From positions 1-45,000 of the forward strand of contig WPIO01000142.1 in assembly GCA_009760855.2 (NCBI GenBank): a stretch of DNA of 45,000 nt, read 5' to 3'. The position numbers and the translations under genes were made by a program. This DNA comes from Cristatella mucedo. Lineage: Eukaryota; Bryozoa; Phylactolaemata; Cristatellidae. Positions within the stretch are counted from its first letter, which is position 1; every line of letters starts with the position of its first letter. Below are positions 13,601 to 27,678 of this stretch, in pieces. Below the pieces are notes generated by a model. That model was given only the letters and a program-made list of their open reading frames with translations. It was not told the DNA's origin and ran no database searches.

Positions 13601-16600
13601 ATACAACGACATACTTAGGAATGCAGACATGGGCAGAGTGTCTCTTCTTGTTTTGCTCGATCTTTCGGCAGCTTTTGATACCATCGATCAAAAAGTACTT
13701 CTAAAGCGCCTCTCATCTCGCCTGGGCATCACTGGCACTGCTCTGCAGTGGTTCAGGTCCTATCTCAGTGGGAGACTCCAGAGTGTTGACGTGAATGGAC
13801 AAAGATCATCTGAAGTACCTCTGAAATATGGAGTACCTCAGGGCTCTGTGCTAGGTCCGGTCCTTTTCACCGTTTATACTCTCCCTCTCGCTGATGTGAT
13901 TGCCAAGCACAATCTAGGCTTTCACTTCTATGCGGATGACACTCAGTTGTACGTTTGCTTTGATCCCTCCCAGCCTTCGAGCACCTCAAATTCTCTCAAC
14001 TCACTTGCTGCATGCATCGATGACATCCGATCATGGATGGCAGCAAATTTTCTAAAACTAAACGATGATAAAACTAACTTACTAGTTATGGGTAAACCTA
14101 GTGTGATTCAGAAACTGGAAAGGCTGACTTTCAAAATTGGCTCTGCCAGCATATCTCCAGTTGAATCAGCTCGAAATCTAGGTGTCATATTCCAAAGCGA
14201 CCTCTCGTTAGACGACCACATCAGCTCCACAGTCAAATCAGCCTATTTTCAGCTTCATAACATTGCTAAAATTCAGGCTTGTTTAGATAAGGATACCACG
14301 TCCAAGTTGGTCGATGCATTCGTGACATCTCGTCTCGACTTCTGCAATTCACTGCTTACTGGCCTACCAGCATGTGCGATCAGGCGATTGCAGCTGGTGC
14401 AAAACTCTGCAGCTAGGCTTGTCTGTCGTGAGCATCGCAGTTGCCACATTACTCCACTTCTCGCCGACCTGCACTGGTTACCAGTCAAGCAACGGATTGA
14501 TTTCAAGGTTTTGTCGCTCACTTTTAGGTCTCTTCATTCTATGGCTCCAGCCTATCTTTCAGATATACTACCCCATCAGGCCAAGCATCGTACCACTCGC
14601 TTTTCGGAATCCAACAGTCTAGAAATACCTCGTACAAACCTTAAATCCTTTGGAGACCGTGCATTTAGCTCGTATGCTCCCAAAGCCTGGAACTCCCTCC
14701 CGACCGGCATCAGAACATCCCCTGACCTGACCACATTTAAAAGAAACTTAAAAACACACCTATTTAGGACAGCATTTAGTGGGTCCCTGTGATTCGTCCT
14801 TGTTGTGCTTATGCGTGCTGACACTGTGCATGCTGCCACTAACCACATTTGCATGCTGACCCTGTGCATGTCACCCCTAACCATATTATTCATTTTGTTT
14901 GTTTTTCAAGCATGATTTTACTTACCATTCTATTGCGTATCACTTTGCAGCAAATGTAAAGCGCCTAGAAAGAGATTAAGTTCTCTGAGGGCGCTTTATC
15001 AAGTGCAATATTATTATTATTATTACTATATATTCATTAATATTTTTCCCTTGAGAAATTCTGTCCATAAATTTAGGGTGCGACTTATAATAATAATAAT
15101 AATAATAATAATGCACTTGATAAAGCGCCCTCAGAGAACTCAATCTCTTTCTAGGCGCTTTACATTTGCTGCATAATCATAAAAACATGGTAACTACTAG
15201 GCTAAACCTGTACTGAACTATTTGCTGCTTTATGTCAACTCATTTGTAGAGCACCTTATGAGAACTTAACCTCTATTCGGGTGCTTCACGTGTGCTTCAG
15301 GGCTCGAGCCTACGACCTCGGTCAGACCTTGGTCAGGGCAAGCACGTTAACCACTGGGCCGTATCAGTAAAGGTCAAGACAAATATTTTCCTATGCACCT
15401 ATTTTGCAGTACTAATTGTAACTTTTGGCACTTTTGGCACAGCTGAACCTGCTTGACAAGCACTGTAACTACAAAGGGTTAATCACTACAAGAGCTTAAT
15501 CACATTTTGACTCATTGTAGAGTTGTATTCTTTCCTCCTTGATACCTTGTCTTTCACTTCATTAACTACATCGGAGTGAAAGTGCCTCAACCCCCCTCCC
15601 CAGTTAGAGCTAAGTCGGTGACTTCCGATCCTTATTTTGCTGACTTCTTGGTGCTCTATTTCGGCTTCTTAGTTTTTCGACATCATTCTTCCAAGTTCAA
15701 CTATGATAATAATAATGGTGATAATAATAATAATAACACACTTTATAAAGCACCCTCAGAGAACTCAATCTCTTTCTAGGTGCTTTAACTATTCTTTTGC
15801 TCATATACTTTGTATGAGACAGAGGCTGTTGGCCATGGACCGAAAGTCAAAAGTAGCTTGGAAATCAATGGCACGATGGAAAATCGCCATTGCAACAAAC
15901 CATTAGCAAAAGATATAATAAATCCCAGCACTGGGAACTAAAACAAATTACTAACATCATATCAAAGCCACAAATCACAGTAAATAACACTCCACGTTGC
16001 CTTAGCTGGTTTCAGAGAAAGATGCCTATTATACATACCGTTTGTAAAGGTACATGCATACGAGAGTGTATGGGGGGGCACACTTCCCTTGCATTTACTT
16101 ACGTTCACACAATAAAAAAAACGAGATGCAAGTGCTTGCTTGACTGCACCCTTCTGAGGAACGTGAAAAACAAATACTAACCTTCCAGGTAATTTACTTG
16201 GCATGCCAATCGAACCTGGTCAGCCTCGTTGCATGTCATAGGAAGCCAAGGACGGCCTCCTATGCACTGGGCAAGTGTCGTCTCACGTCCAGAACAATTG
16301 AAAGTGTTATACCACATTGGCCTAGCTGGACCTTGCATCAGTGTAACAATCGGGATCGTTTGATTGGCTATAGTGCTGCAAGTAAACATTTCCTGCTTTG
16401 GATTTTTGTACACCAGTATCAGAGCTAGCACTAGTTGACAAGCAAAGAAGTATTTGAGCCAAAATAGAAATGCTAATGGAAGAGAGAAATCGTAAATAGT
16501 TCTGCTTTTCCAAAAGTAAAATTGATTAATGGAAGATAGCAAAGAAACCTGTGTTTGACATAGACGAGCCGTCAACTCACCCATAAAGCTGTCGGCATAC

Positions 16601-19600
16601 GGCGTTGGCAGCCTGATCATTCCAGTTCCCCCTGCACACTCTCCCCCAGGTACCATTTTGCATGATCTCTAGGCGGCCGGAGCCAGCGTTCAAACCATCA
16701 AAAAGGCGAACCCGTAGGATTCTGGTAATGACTGCACTTGATGTGGACATCCCGGTGGTTAAAGCAGGTGTGGTGAGTCGTGGAGATGACGTATTCGGTC
16801 GACTTGAGCTCGCTGTGCTTGCCAAAAATGTCGATGTCACTGGCCTGACTGTAGTGACTAGAACCGAAATGCAAAGCCAGCTCAGAGCCGTGATGATCAA
16901 AAGGAGGTGCAGCAAGTTTTTAAGTGGTGGAATGCATCAAGTACCCTTGTCAGATCATATCTCGGCTAGTAGCCGAACAGCTCCGGACATAAAATTATGC
17001 AGCAGACATATAACTTGTTATACTGCATGCTAATAATCAACAAAAGGTCAGGGGCACGGCATGAGCAATGGCGAGCGAAGCAAGGCAGCTGGCGACAGAA
17101 GCTTTAGCTCTGCAGGGCCTAGACTGTGGAACTCGCTTCCACAATTCTAACGCAACGACAACTACTCTCCCGCTGCCGACTATGGCACATCCTTTTCAGC
17201 GGTCCTGAGCTGCTACTTCTATGCTACTCACTACCTCAACTGCTCTCCTCACTCTGCTATGCTTCCCACTTTCTCTTTGTTGCGTGAGACGAAGTCTGTT
17301 GGCTACCAAATGCGTACCGAAAGCCACTTAGGCTGTGAGTGCGCTATACAAAACTCTCCTTCGTAACACCCACATGGTCTTTATGACTTTGTGGAGTTAC
17401 AGACAGAGATACATTATATTGCATTACAACGCCTGCATTGTAGGCCCAGCCGTGCATTCATGCATCTCGAAATGTGTACATTTCACCAAAACAAATGCTA
17501 CAATATGCGAATATCCCACGACGGAATTGAGAACCGTGCATTCCGTAGTGCAATGTAGGCCCAGACGTAAAAAGCTTTGCAGCTAAGCACAAGGTGTGCT
17601 AGGACGTTCAGATCAGGGATTACAGGCACTGCAACTAGAGCAACCACCAAGCCGGTCTACATTGACATCGCAAATAGATTGCCCACGGTTATTCCAACTG
17701 GAGGTCTACATGCACTTGGTTCTGGTAGGTTAAACAGGGGCTGTACTGGTGAAAGCAATCATCTATACCTATCTTCAACTCCTACAAAGAATGTATCACA
17801 TAATACTGGCCTGCATTAACTTTTACCTGGTCAAACTCTGAGACCTCCTATAGTTCTTGAAATGTCAGACACACTCACATGCACTCTCACTCACACAAAC
17901 CACTAGGAGGATTAGGAAGAAATGCGTTTGGTGCTGCAGATGCAGGGATGGGAAGGAAAGACTATCAGCCAGACCTAACTCCTGGGTCATGTAAGTAGCT
18001 TGGGTGGACAAGCAGCTAGACATGCTCCTCTTTGCGAATGGATGCCCGTCTCAATATCCAAGATGCCTCCTCTACTAAATCCTGTAAACGTCTTTGGCCT
18101 AACATGATGAGCCGTGATGGAAAACTAGGTAAAGCGGTTGCTCTTAACAACCTCGGTGCCTAGGTTGGGAGAGTTTGCATCCTGCAGTGGGCGATCCTTA
18201 ATCGTGGATGCAAGCGGTGGTGACAGCCTTCAAGGCTCTTCTGCTGCTACACGGAAAGAGGCTGTGAAATCAGCTAGTATTTTTCATGTTGCTAAGTGTC
18301 TTAGGTGAGTTTCCTCCTCAGAATCAGCACAATGCTAGCCCTCTTCAGATAAGCCTGCTGTTTAAATCCAGGATTTGCAATGCTCTCTGACAACCACAAA
18401 CAATCTTTAAAAGCCATTTAAAAGACCAGCACTGACTGTCCATCGACTGACACACCTAGTTAGTGTAGGTCGTAACAATCAATTGCTAAGGGGATTTTTT
18501 TCTGATATGCCAGACTTAGGAACTAACCTCCACATATACTATTCAATTCTGTTCGTGTTCTATTCTGCTGCCATCTGTGGAGCATTTGTTCTCTCCTCAA
18601 TGCATGAGATAGACTCTACTGACTACCAAATGCACCCCTGAAGCAGCCTATTCTTTAAGTATGCAATAGCAAACTCTCTAGTATAGTACCTGCTTCGTTT
18701 CTGTGGATTGTATAGGTTCAGATTGAGATGCCTGCATGCATACTTGTACATTGTGCATCTTATATCAAATAGTGGCATTCATCCTTTTTAAATTGCCTAG
18801 AAAGTGATTTAGTTATCTTACATGCTCAATAGAAAAATGTGCACAAATATTATTAATATAATTATAACTATTAAAAACTAGAGTCGTTCGATTACCTTAG
18901 CAGTGTTTTATTGTACCAGTGCCGCGGACGATCAGTAATGGCAGGAGTGAGGAAGTACCATATGCATTCAGCAGACTCCTAGCCAGACATTCGCAATTGC
19001 TTTAGCTGCTACCATAACGAACCGGGAAAATCTAGAACACCCATCTTTAGCATATAAAATACTCGACACTGCTTTGCTGATCCAACCGCATTCTAAAAGC
19101 AGGGCTGCAATGGACAACTTTCTGAGTGGGTTAGCAGAAGCAGAACTGTTGCTTATGACCACTGACCTCGTCCTGCCCTGCAGCCGAGACTGAGGGCGTC
19201 TCTACTCTGGCACCTGCTCCCACGCTGACAGCCCCATGTGAAATTCTGACATTGAGAGATGTTGCTTTCATGGCCAGAACAGTTGACTCTAAACAGCCAT
19301 ACACTGGCATTGGAGGACAATGAAAAGCTGGTAAGTACAATCCCTTCAGCTGTGCTGCAACAAGAAATAAAAAAGCCAGCTGACCATGAGTATGAAGAGT
19401 GGAGGGAGGCAGTTAGCAAAGACTTCATCTGCTCGGGAAGCTGCAGGCAAGCCTTCGCGATTGCAATGGCTGCATCGGCGACATTAACACCAGTTGCAGA
19501 TTAGCACTATTAAAGCCAATCTCTGTGTCAAGTCCTTACAAACCTTGAGTTTAATTGCCTGCAGATGACAGACATAACATTGGATGTGGCAAGGCTCATG

Positions 19601-22335
19601 TGCACTGCTGCCACTGAGCCGTTAGCCAGGAGCAACTCCACGCTTCCTCTGCCAAGGTTCGCCTCGCTCCCAGCGAGTCGAACTCCGACCACCTGAGGAG
19701 CAGAGGGTGATGCTGTGCCACCATCTGCAACGATCAGCCAAGCCGTGAGAAGGCTGCAGCCTGACTATGAGACCTGGCGGCCTGTGCTGCTCATGTCGGT
19801 CAGTATATCGTGTGCCAGCTTTCCATCTCGCAGTGAGTAACCAGCGACAGAGAGGTTGCACACCTAAACTCGCCGAGTCGAACAAGTACTGCATGCAGCA
19901 TAGAATGCGACCTAAGTCATAGACAGCCAGGTGTCAGCAGCTCGGAAAATCAACGATCAATCAAGACGAAAATGCAGTGGCAATGGCTCGGAGCCACGAT
20001 TCGAGCAGCCAAACAGAAATGGCTTCGTGAAATCCCCATCCAAGAATAATAAAGAACAAACTTCGACACAGTCTGTCCAATCGTAAAGGTTCCAGGCCGG
20101 TGAATTGCACACAAAGAAAAATTCCCAAACTGCTGATTGACGCTTGCGTGTTCAAGCACAACAACAGGTTCAGGGCATTGCTCATATCTTGAGGCCGCAT
20201 ATGCACCAAGGATCACCTTGCCAAACTAGCATGCCAATTAGTGTGTGATTCTAGCGATTTCAATCCAGGCTTAGTAAGGGTAAGATGGCTGCGATGAGCA
20301 TGAGAGGGTGACAAGCTGAATCTAGTAACGCAGCTGTGGCCTGTATTTTTGACATACCTGCTGGGATGACCGCAAGCTATCTCAAATGAAATACAGCCAG
20401 CAAACTAGCTATGAGCTTAACCAAGTTGTGTACAGAAATTAGAAAGCCAAACCCTCAAAACGAACCTGCATTCTCCTTAAGCCACTGAATGCAACCAGGG
20501 TGTTACTTTACCAAGGTTGAACTTTCACTAAATAACCACATTAGCAAAGCAATAAAATCTGCCTACTCGGAGCTGCGGTCCATGGTAAAAACTTAAATGC
20601 TTAGAGCCGTTCATTCCCTTGCTTTGGCCTGCCATACGGCCATACTTTAGCTGGTTTCAAATCATAACACCCACTGTTCATATGCAGGTCACTTAGTAGT
20701 GTGTCTAACCACCTTCAGTTAAAATGCTGTCAAAATCAGGGTTTTTACTATGGACTGACATCACAACATCCCCTGCTTACATTAGTTGGTGACATTAAAA
20801 AAATTATAAATCTGTCTATTCTTAGCAGCATTGAAACTGTAAGTGCAAATTGTCATGTGCACTAGTAGGTGCTCACTCCCTATGCCATGTTACCAACCAA
20901 CAGGAATGCTTCCTTTCTAGCATTCATACGTAAAGTTAATAGAAAACTGTATTCTTACAGAGTTATTCATTCATATATATATACATCTCATTACAATAAT
21001 GATAATTATCATTACTAATAGCCATTTTTTACTTTTCACCACTAAGTGACCACCAGGCATCACTGCAATAAGCCCAAGCCAACCACTCCCCCTCCTGCTT
21101 ATGGCCAAGCTCTAGAATAAACCATTGAAAACGGGGGGGGGGGTGTACATATTGGAACCTTATAATTACACAAAACGCAACAGTGTTCAGTGCTAACAAC
21201 AAGTACACACGCAATCGTAATGAAAATAATAAATTTGTATAGCTTCATCAGAGAACTTAATCTCTTTCTAGGCACATTATGGTTTCAAAGTTATATGTGG
21301 ATATTTTTTACAGTTGCACGTCAACCAGAGACTTTACTGCATGCTTTCAGATGCTCTGAGGCCCTCAATAAAGTATGTATTGGCATATTCCTACTTGTTG
21401 GTCCTCCCCTTATCAGCACACCAAGATTATTTTGACCTCCCTATTCCAACTGACACAACCGAAGCTCGGTTAAGACAATTTTAAAGAACAGCTCGAGACC
21501 TCCCAGCAAAGGTTCCTTCAAGTCACAGAGACCTACAGCCACAGGCATGCACACAAACGCACACTCACACACGCACACACTCATTCATCACTCACTCACA
21601 TACACACTCACTCCCAAAATTTGGCATAAGTAATTATTTGACTCGCTCAATGTCTGCAACAACCCCCATGAGTGGATGGATAGCAGGTCATAGCTAGAGG
21701 ACTTCTACACAAATCTCATCTTCACCAAATGACCCTTAGTCACAACCGACTTCTCGGGCTCGAGGGAGTATTAAAGAGCTTGCTAAGAGGTCAACTGCAA
21801 TCTTGGATGATCGGCCATCGTGTGGTTGTAGCTTTCTGCTCTGCTTGGCTCTATGCTGTATAAGGAAATTCTGCACAGAAATCTGAACATGCACTTTGGT
21901 TTATGCACTTGATATTAACAGAAACTCTGCATGCATACCCGAGAAAGGTGACAGCAGAGCTGCAGCTGCCTAAGTGCAGGTAGCAGAGTGTGACCGCTAG
22001 GTGGCGCTGTAATACCTGCACACTGGATGTGAACGTCATTGTGGTGCCGACACGAGTGAACGCCCCAGCCGTTGTTTGAGCAGTAGCCGATGTTGTCTTC
22101 AGCCCCAGTGCAGTTGACCTTTTCCCACCAGATTGGTACGCTTATGTCGACCGTCTGGATGGCTTCAGGTGAGTAGTAGGGGTCAACAAGGTGGCTAAAA
22201 AACATGTGACCTATACACATAGGTGTGCCTAGGAGGCAGATTTCCAGTTACTTTCACTGCCGGCAAGTGATTCTCTATTAGCCCCTCCCTACCTGTCTCA
22301 TGCAAGACTTTATAGCTATCTCTTTCCACCTCCAA

Positions 22336-22380
<45 letters not shown>

Positions 22381-25300
22381 GCATCTCCGACTAGATCTCT
22401 CCCTCTTTTCCAGGTACTCAAACATGAGATACCACATGGCTAAGCATCCTAATTGGGTAGTAAGTGTTCAGTCTAAAGCTTGCACTGGCAAGTTGTAGCA
22501 GACATTCGAACCAGTAGCTGTTCCCAAGTTTCCCCTGTCGGATTCTCTATATCCATGTCAAAGGGAAAACTTGCAATGTTTAGCTGCTACAATTACAACA
22601 GAGGAACATCGTTCAGCACAGCCTGGGAAACCTGCAAGTAGTGAGCCACAGAATTCTAGATGGAATGCCCTAAATACCTGGACCGGACCGACCTAGCTTT
22701 GGTCTCCGAATCTAAGTACTCCCAAACTGTTTCTATCTTAGTTCTATAATTATATATCATGTACCAGTTATGATCCTCTACAAAAGAGGATCAATGCTGA
22801 GGAAGTTGAACTGAGAAGCTGATGGCTCACCATTGCCCACCGAGCTCGTGGGCTCGGGCCCTCCGACATATGTGAAGTGCCTGGATACATATTTAAATTG
22901 TCTTATGATGATGCTATACAAATTAGCTACATTGTATCAGCTTCTTGGCATATAGTATATATAGATAGACAGCGAGTACAGATTGCTGACAATGCGGCAA
23001 TACAATATTTGGCTACAGATCCTTGTACTGCATCCCACAGCCCTATGCTTGACTAAGGTATCAATAAATGAGCACCTAAGCTAAGCACAGATGCATCCCA
23101 TAGTTATCAAGTATTAGAGTTTGTAATTATATCATGATACGAGAGTTTTTACTAACACCTACTTGCTATGTTATACAATAACTTTCTGGTTAACTTCTAC
23201 AAGTAATCGAGGCAGAGTGTGCGAAATGAGATTCGGCACTATTCACCTCAATTCCCTTAATTTCCTTCAATCATCAATATTCCCTCAATCATCAGGTCTG
23301 GAAATTGACTTACAGAATCCGCGATGACTGGAGATGCTGGATCAGGCTGGAGTTCTCTGCATTACTTATACGAGACCATCCCTAGTCATGCTATGTAGGA
23401 AGGGGCACACTTTCACAACTTGGGGAGTACTCCACTAACTGAAACGACCGTGCCCTGTAACTCAAACTGGTACATAGTAGCAGCTCATAATCCATTCACA
23501 GGCTCGTGTGCTGCATAACAGCCAACTCCTTGTGCATGCGCGGAGCGTGGGGCACACGATACGGCAATCATGCTGATATAGTGACTGCATGCTACTCGAA
23601 CTGCAGCACTATATACCACTCCTATAGACGATCGTTGATCTTATATTTGACTAAGTTCTTTAAAGGAATCTGACCACTTTAAAGAACAGCATTAACGTCG
23701 GAGGAAGTTGGACTGGTTGGGGCCAAAACCAATGAGGCAACTTTGAGAGGCTTGACCATCCGAACATGTCTGTCAGCTGACGGCCATGGATGCAGCTTAG
23801 GTGGTACCGTACGACTAGCCACCAAGAGTCTCATGATATCCACATGCAGTCTAGGAAGAATTTCTTTTTATACGAAAACCAGCCACTGGGAATTATAGAG
23901 CTCGACTCTTGAACAATAATGGATCGCGACAAAGCCTAGCTTTAAAGGAGCACTTCTATCTCCTTCCTATCTCCAGCACGGAGAGCCCGTACCTCGAAGC
24001 AGTACCGGAGGCAGCAGAACTTTGGACATTGAGGTTTCGCTTACATCCTCTGCCTGGTAAAGGATAAGCAGGCAAAGATAAGAGCGCCCACTGGCGAGTA
24101 AACTTCTGCCACAAACGAATTCTGTAAGAGTCTGAACATCGGCCTTCGAAGCACGGTGGTAGCTGCGTGGCACGTGAAGCTTCCCTGCATACTTGCACCC
24201 TGCTTTGGTATGGTAGCCCCCCACCCACTACTACTTGCCAAAGCTACCCCGTGGAGTCCTTGGACGTGGTTCTGGTTCGAGCAAACAACAAAAAAGACAG
24301 ATAGGATCCCTTGTGTGGAATCGGACTGCAGGGCTGGCCGGCTGCTGCCGGTTTGAATCACTCGAGTTCTCACGTGTAATTGAGCTGCCTGCAGACTAGC
24401 AGCGCTGACTCGTTGCTCCACAGTTCGTCGTGGCACACGGTGCCCCACGTGCCGTTGTGCAGCACCTCGAGCCGTCCCTGACTCGGCCTGCCTCCATCGG
24501 CTAGCCTGACCTGCACCTGCACCGGCGCAGGTGGCAACGGTGGACGCTTGGTTCGTGGGCTGGATACAGGCACTCGAGAGCTTGTTACAGCACTGCTGCT
24601 GCTGCTGCTGCTACTTCTGCCACTGCTCGAGGTTGAGGTGAGCGCTACCACACCGGCTACAATTCAAGAAGTGCTGAGATTACTCCTGCTGCAATGTGCA
24701 GGTAAAGAGACTACAGTTCGTAGGGCAAGCGGTTTAACAATAAAAAAGAAAGGAGCAGTCGCAGCAGCAGGTAGCAGCAGTGCAAGAGGCAGCAATAGAA
24801 GCTCCATCAGCAGTGGCAGCAGCAGTGGCACCTATGAAAGCACCAGCAGCAGTAGAAAAGCAGCAATGGAAGCAACAGCAGCCGAGGCAACAGGACCAGC
24901 AAGGAAGCTGTAGCACCAGCAGCGGCAGGCCACAGACCTGAGCTTATTAATAAAGCTGCTCCAGACGTGGGCCGACTTGTGGCAACTCCTCCGGTTCCAG
25001 CTAAAATTCAAGCAATCGCCAGGACTAGCAGTGGCACCTATGTAAACACCAGCAGCAGCAACGAAGCAGCAACTGAAGCAACAGCAGCCGAGGCAATGGG
25101 AACAGCAAGGAAGCTGCAGCACCAGCAGGGGCAGGCCACAGACCTGAGCTCGTTGATAAAGCTGCTCTAGAAGTCGGCCGACTAATAGTGACTCCTGCTC
25201 CAGCTAAAATTCAAGCAATCGCCATGACTAGCAGTGGCACCTATGAAAGCACCAGCAGCAGCAACGAAGCAGCAATGGAAGCAACGGCAGCCCAGGCAAT

Positions 25301-26304
25301 GCGAGCAGCAAGGAAGCTGTAGCTGCAGCAGCTGCAGGCCACAGACCTGAGCTCGTCGATAAAGTTGCTCCAGACGTCGGCCGAATAGTGGTGACTCTTC
25401 CTGCTACAGCTAAAATTCAAGCAATTTCCAGCACTGGCTCTGAGTTCGGTGACACAGCTACCACGACGTGCCCTACGAGAGACGGGATGTTCAGCAGCTG
25501 TGCAGGCAGCGCACGAACCTGCATTACCGCCACTCGACGAAGCAGCTCCAGTAGTGCGGCCGGTGCCTGCGGCCGGGGTGCCGTCGTTCCCTTGCTGGGC
25601 GTTTGATGATGACGATGCTTCGGTGGCAGACGAATCGCTTTGCCGACCTGCAAATGCCGATTAGCAAGTAGCAACACGCCAGTCGCAGGGGGCCGCAAAC
25701 CCCGCCCTGCTGCTGCTGTTGCTGCTGCACGAACGGCCAACCACTCGTCGGACACACTCGGCTGCGCAGGTCACACAGATAATAAAGCGGGAGCAGAGAG
25801 TGGCTGCATGAGGTCAATAATCAAGCTACGCCTAGCTGTTTGCTACGGCCTAGCTGTGGAGGCTGGCAACTACAGCTGCAGCAGCTGCTTTTTTTTACAG
25901 CACTGGTAATCGCCGACTGGAGGAGGGGCTCTAAATATAACTGAAGCACGTGGTGCACTCGGATTAGGCTTGTGGCTTTGTGAATGAGCAGGACCGAACA
26001 GTGTAGGTAGTGCCCCTGCCGATGTTGTTTTCATGGCCAGAACTCATGAGCTTAGGTTGGCACCTGCTGCTCTCGGCTTCAACCTCATATGGGGCTCCGG
26101 CTAGCAGGCGTCTGCACGTGCGAGCACTCGCAAGCAGGCAACTAGGAACGCACACATACACACACAGACACATAGACACACAGACACACACAGAGACACA
26201 CATGCATGCACGCGCGCATATAGACACATATAGACACACAGCCACATCTAGACACACACAGAGACACACACAAACACACATATATATATATATAGACATG
26301 CACA

Positions 26305-26349
<45 letters not shown>

Positions 26350-27593
26350 ACACACACACACAGACACATATAGACACACACAGAGACACACACACACACG
26401 AATGCCTTCCATGCCAGGTCTTTAACAGCTGTTTATGAAAGTGGAAGGGCTAGTTTCACTTTTCCAATTACAGTTTGAAAAACCATTGACCTTGGTGGGG
26501 TTTCCTAGTGCTCTGGGGCTTTGCGTCGTCCTGGCACTTCATCTATTGCTACTTGGTGGTGGGCAAAAGAGTGCCCTAGCTGCATAATGTCAATCGAGGG
26601 CACAAACGTGGCATAATTAGCTACCGGAAATAGCTGACAGAGCCACGATCAGGCACATTGTAAGGGTCGTAAGACGTTCACCACCGACAGGCTCCACTCG
26701 GCAAGGGCTCGACTAAAATTAGTGAAGGATTGCTAAATGCAGGTAGCAATCCTTATTCAAGAAGACCAGGGGGCATAAAGTATGTGCTAACGACGAACCA
26801 GACTCACCAAATTCACCGAACAGCTCACTCTTGGAGAGAGGGAGAAATAATAACAATAATAATAATAATGCACTTGATAAAGCGCCCCCAGAGAACTTAA
26901 TCTCTTTCTAGGCGCTTTACATTTACTGCAAAGGGAAATGCAATTGAATGGTAAGTAAAATCATGCTTGAAAAACAAACAAAATGAATCAGGAAAGGGGG
27001 AATGAGAGGGTGAGGGAAAACTTGAAACTGCTTACACTTTTAATGATGCACAATCACCAACTGTGTGATCAAATCTAAATAAATAAATACTAGCTGACTT
27101 GACAGCCTCTTTTTGCATAGCGACAGAATAGCCTTGACGGCTATCACCACCGCTTGCAATGGCAATACAGGATCACCCAACACAGGATTCGAACCCACGA
27201 CCTCGGGGACGAGGTCGTAAAAAGCAACCACCTTACCTAAATGAGCCATTACGGCTCACCGAAACTTGCTAACCATTGCCCACCCTAGTGTGACCCTAGA
27301 CTAGAACCTTAGCCAAACTACATCTAACTCCTGTTGAAAGCCTCTAAATAGAGGTCAGTGACTCTAGCCGTACAGAAGGCATATACTTGACATAGGGTAG
27401 AGGGAAGAATGACAGGGAGTAAGGGAAGGGGAGAGAGACAGACAGACAAACTGAGAGAGACAGAGACACAGAGATTGAGAGAGAGAGAGAGAGAGAGACA
27501 GAGAGAGACAGAGAGTGAGAGAGAGAGAGAGAGAGAGGCAGACAGACAGACACAGAGAGACAGACAGACAGACACAGAGAGAGACAGACAGAC

Positions 27594-27678
<85 letters not shown>

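Larger units (their letters stand above)
24660..25450 (-). repeat. 204-bp tandem repeat carrying the stalk mini-exons
   Basis: The marker CAGGCCACAGACCTGAGCT (plus strand) starts at about 24926, 25132 and 25335, giving spacings of 206 and 203 bases. Each unit has a CAG/CTG-rich part, then the mini-exon, then AGCTAAAATTCAAGCAAT. Partial units flank both ends, and one forms the acceptor of the SRCR1 exon. Copies differ by point changes and small indels, so the array is not brand new. CAG-rich plus-strand frames across it are also Ser/Ala-rich, but they break at stops and lie antisense to the gene. Confidence 0.8.

Noticed and set aside
19622-19894. 90-codon minus frame over SRCR2
   Set aside because: It is a shadow: the neighbouring frame, with VRLAGSEANLGRG and VICRQLN, is the SRCR exon.
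24548-25170. Plus-strand Ser/Ala-rich frames across the CAG-rich repeat
   Set aside because: Stops break them in each unit (RKL then TAG), and they are antisense to a gene whose minus-strand exons fit by phase. CAG repeats give such frames by composition.
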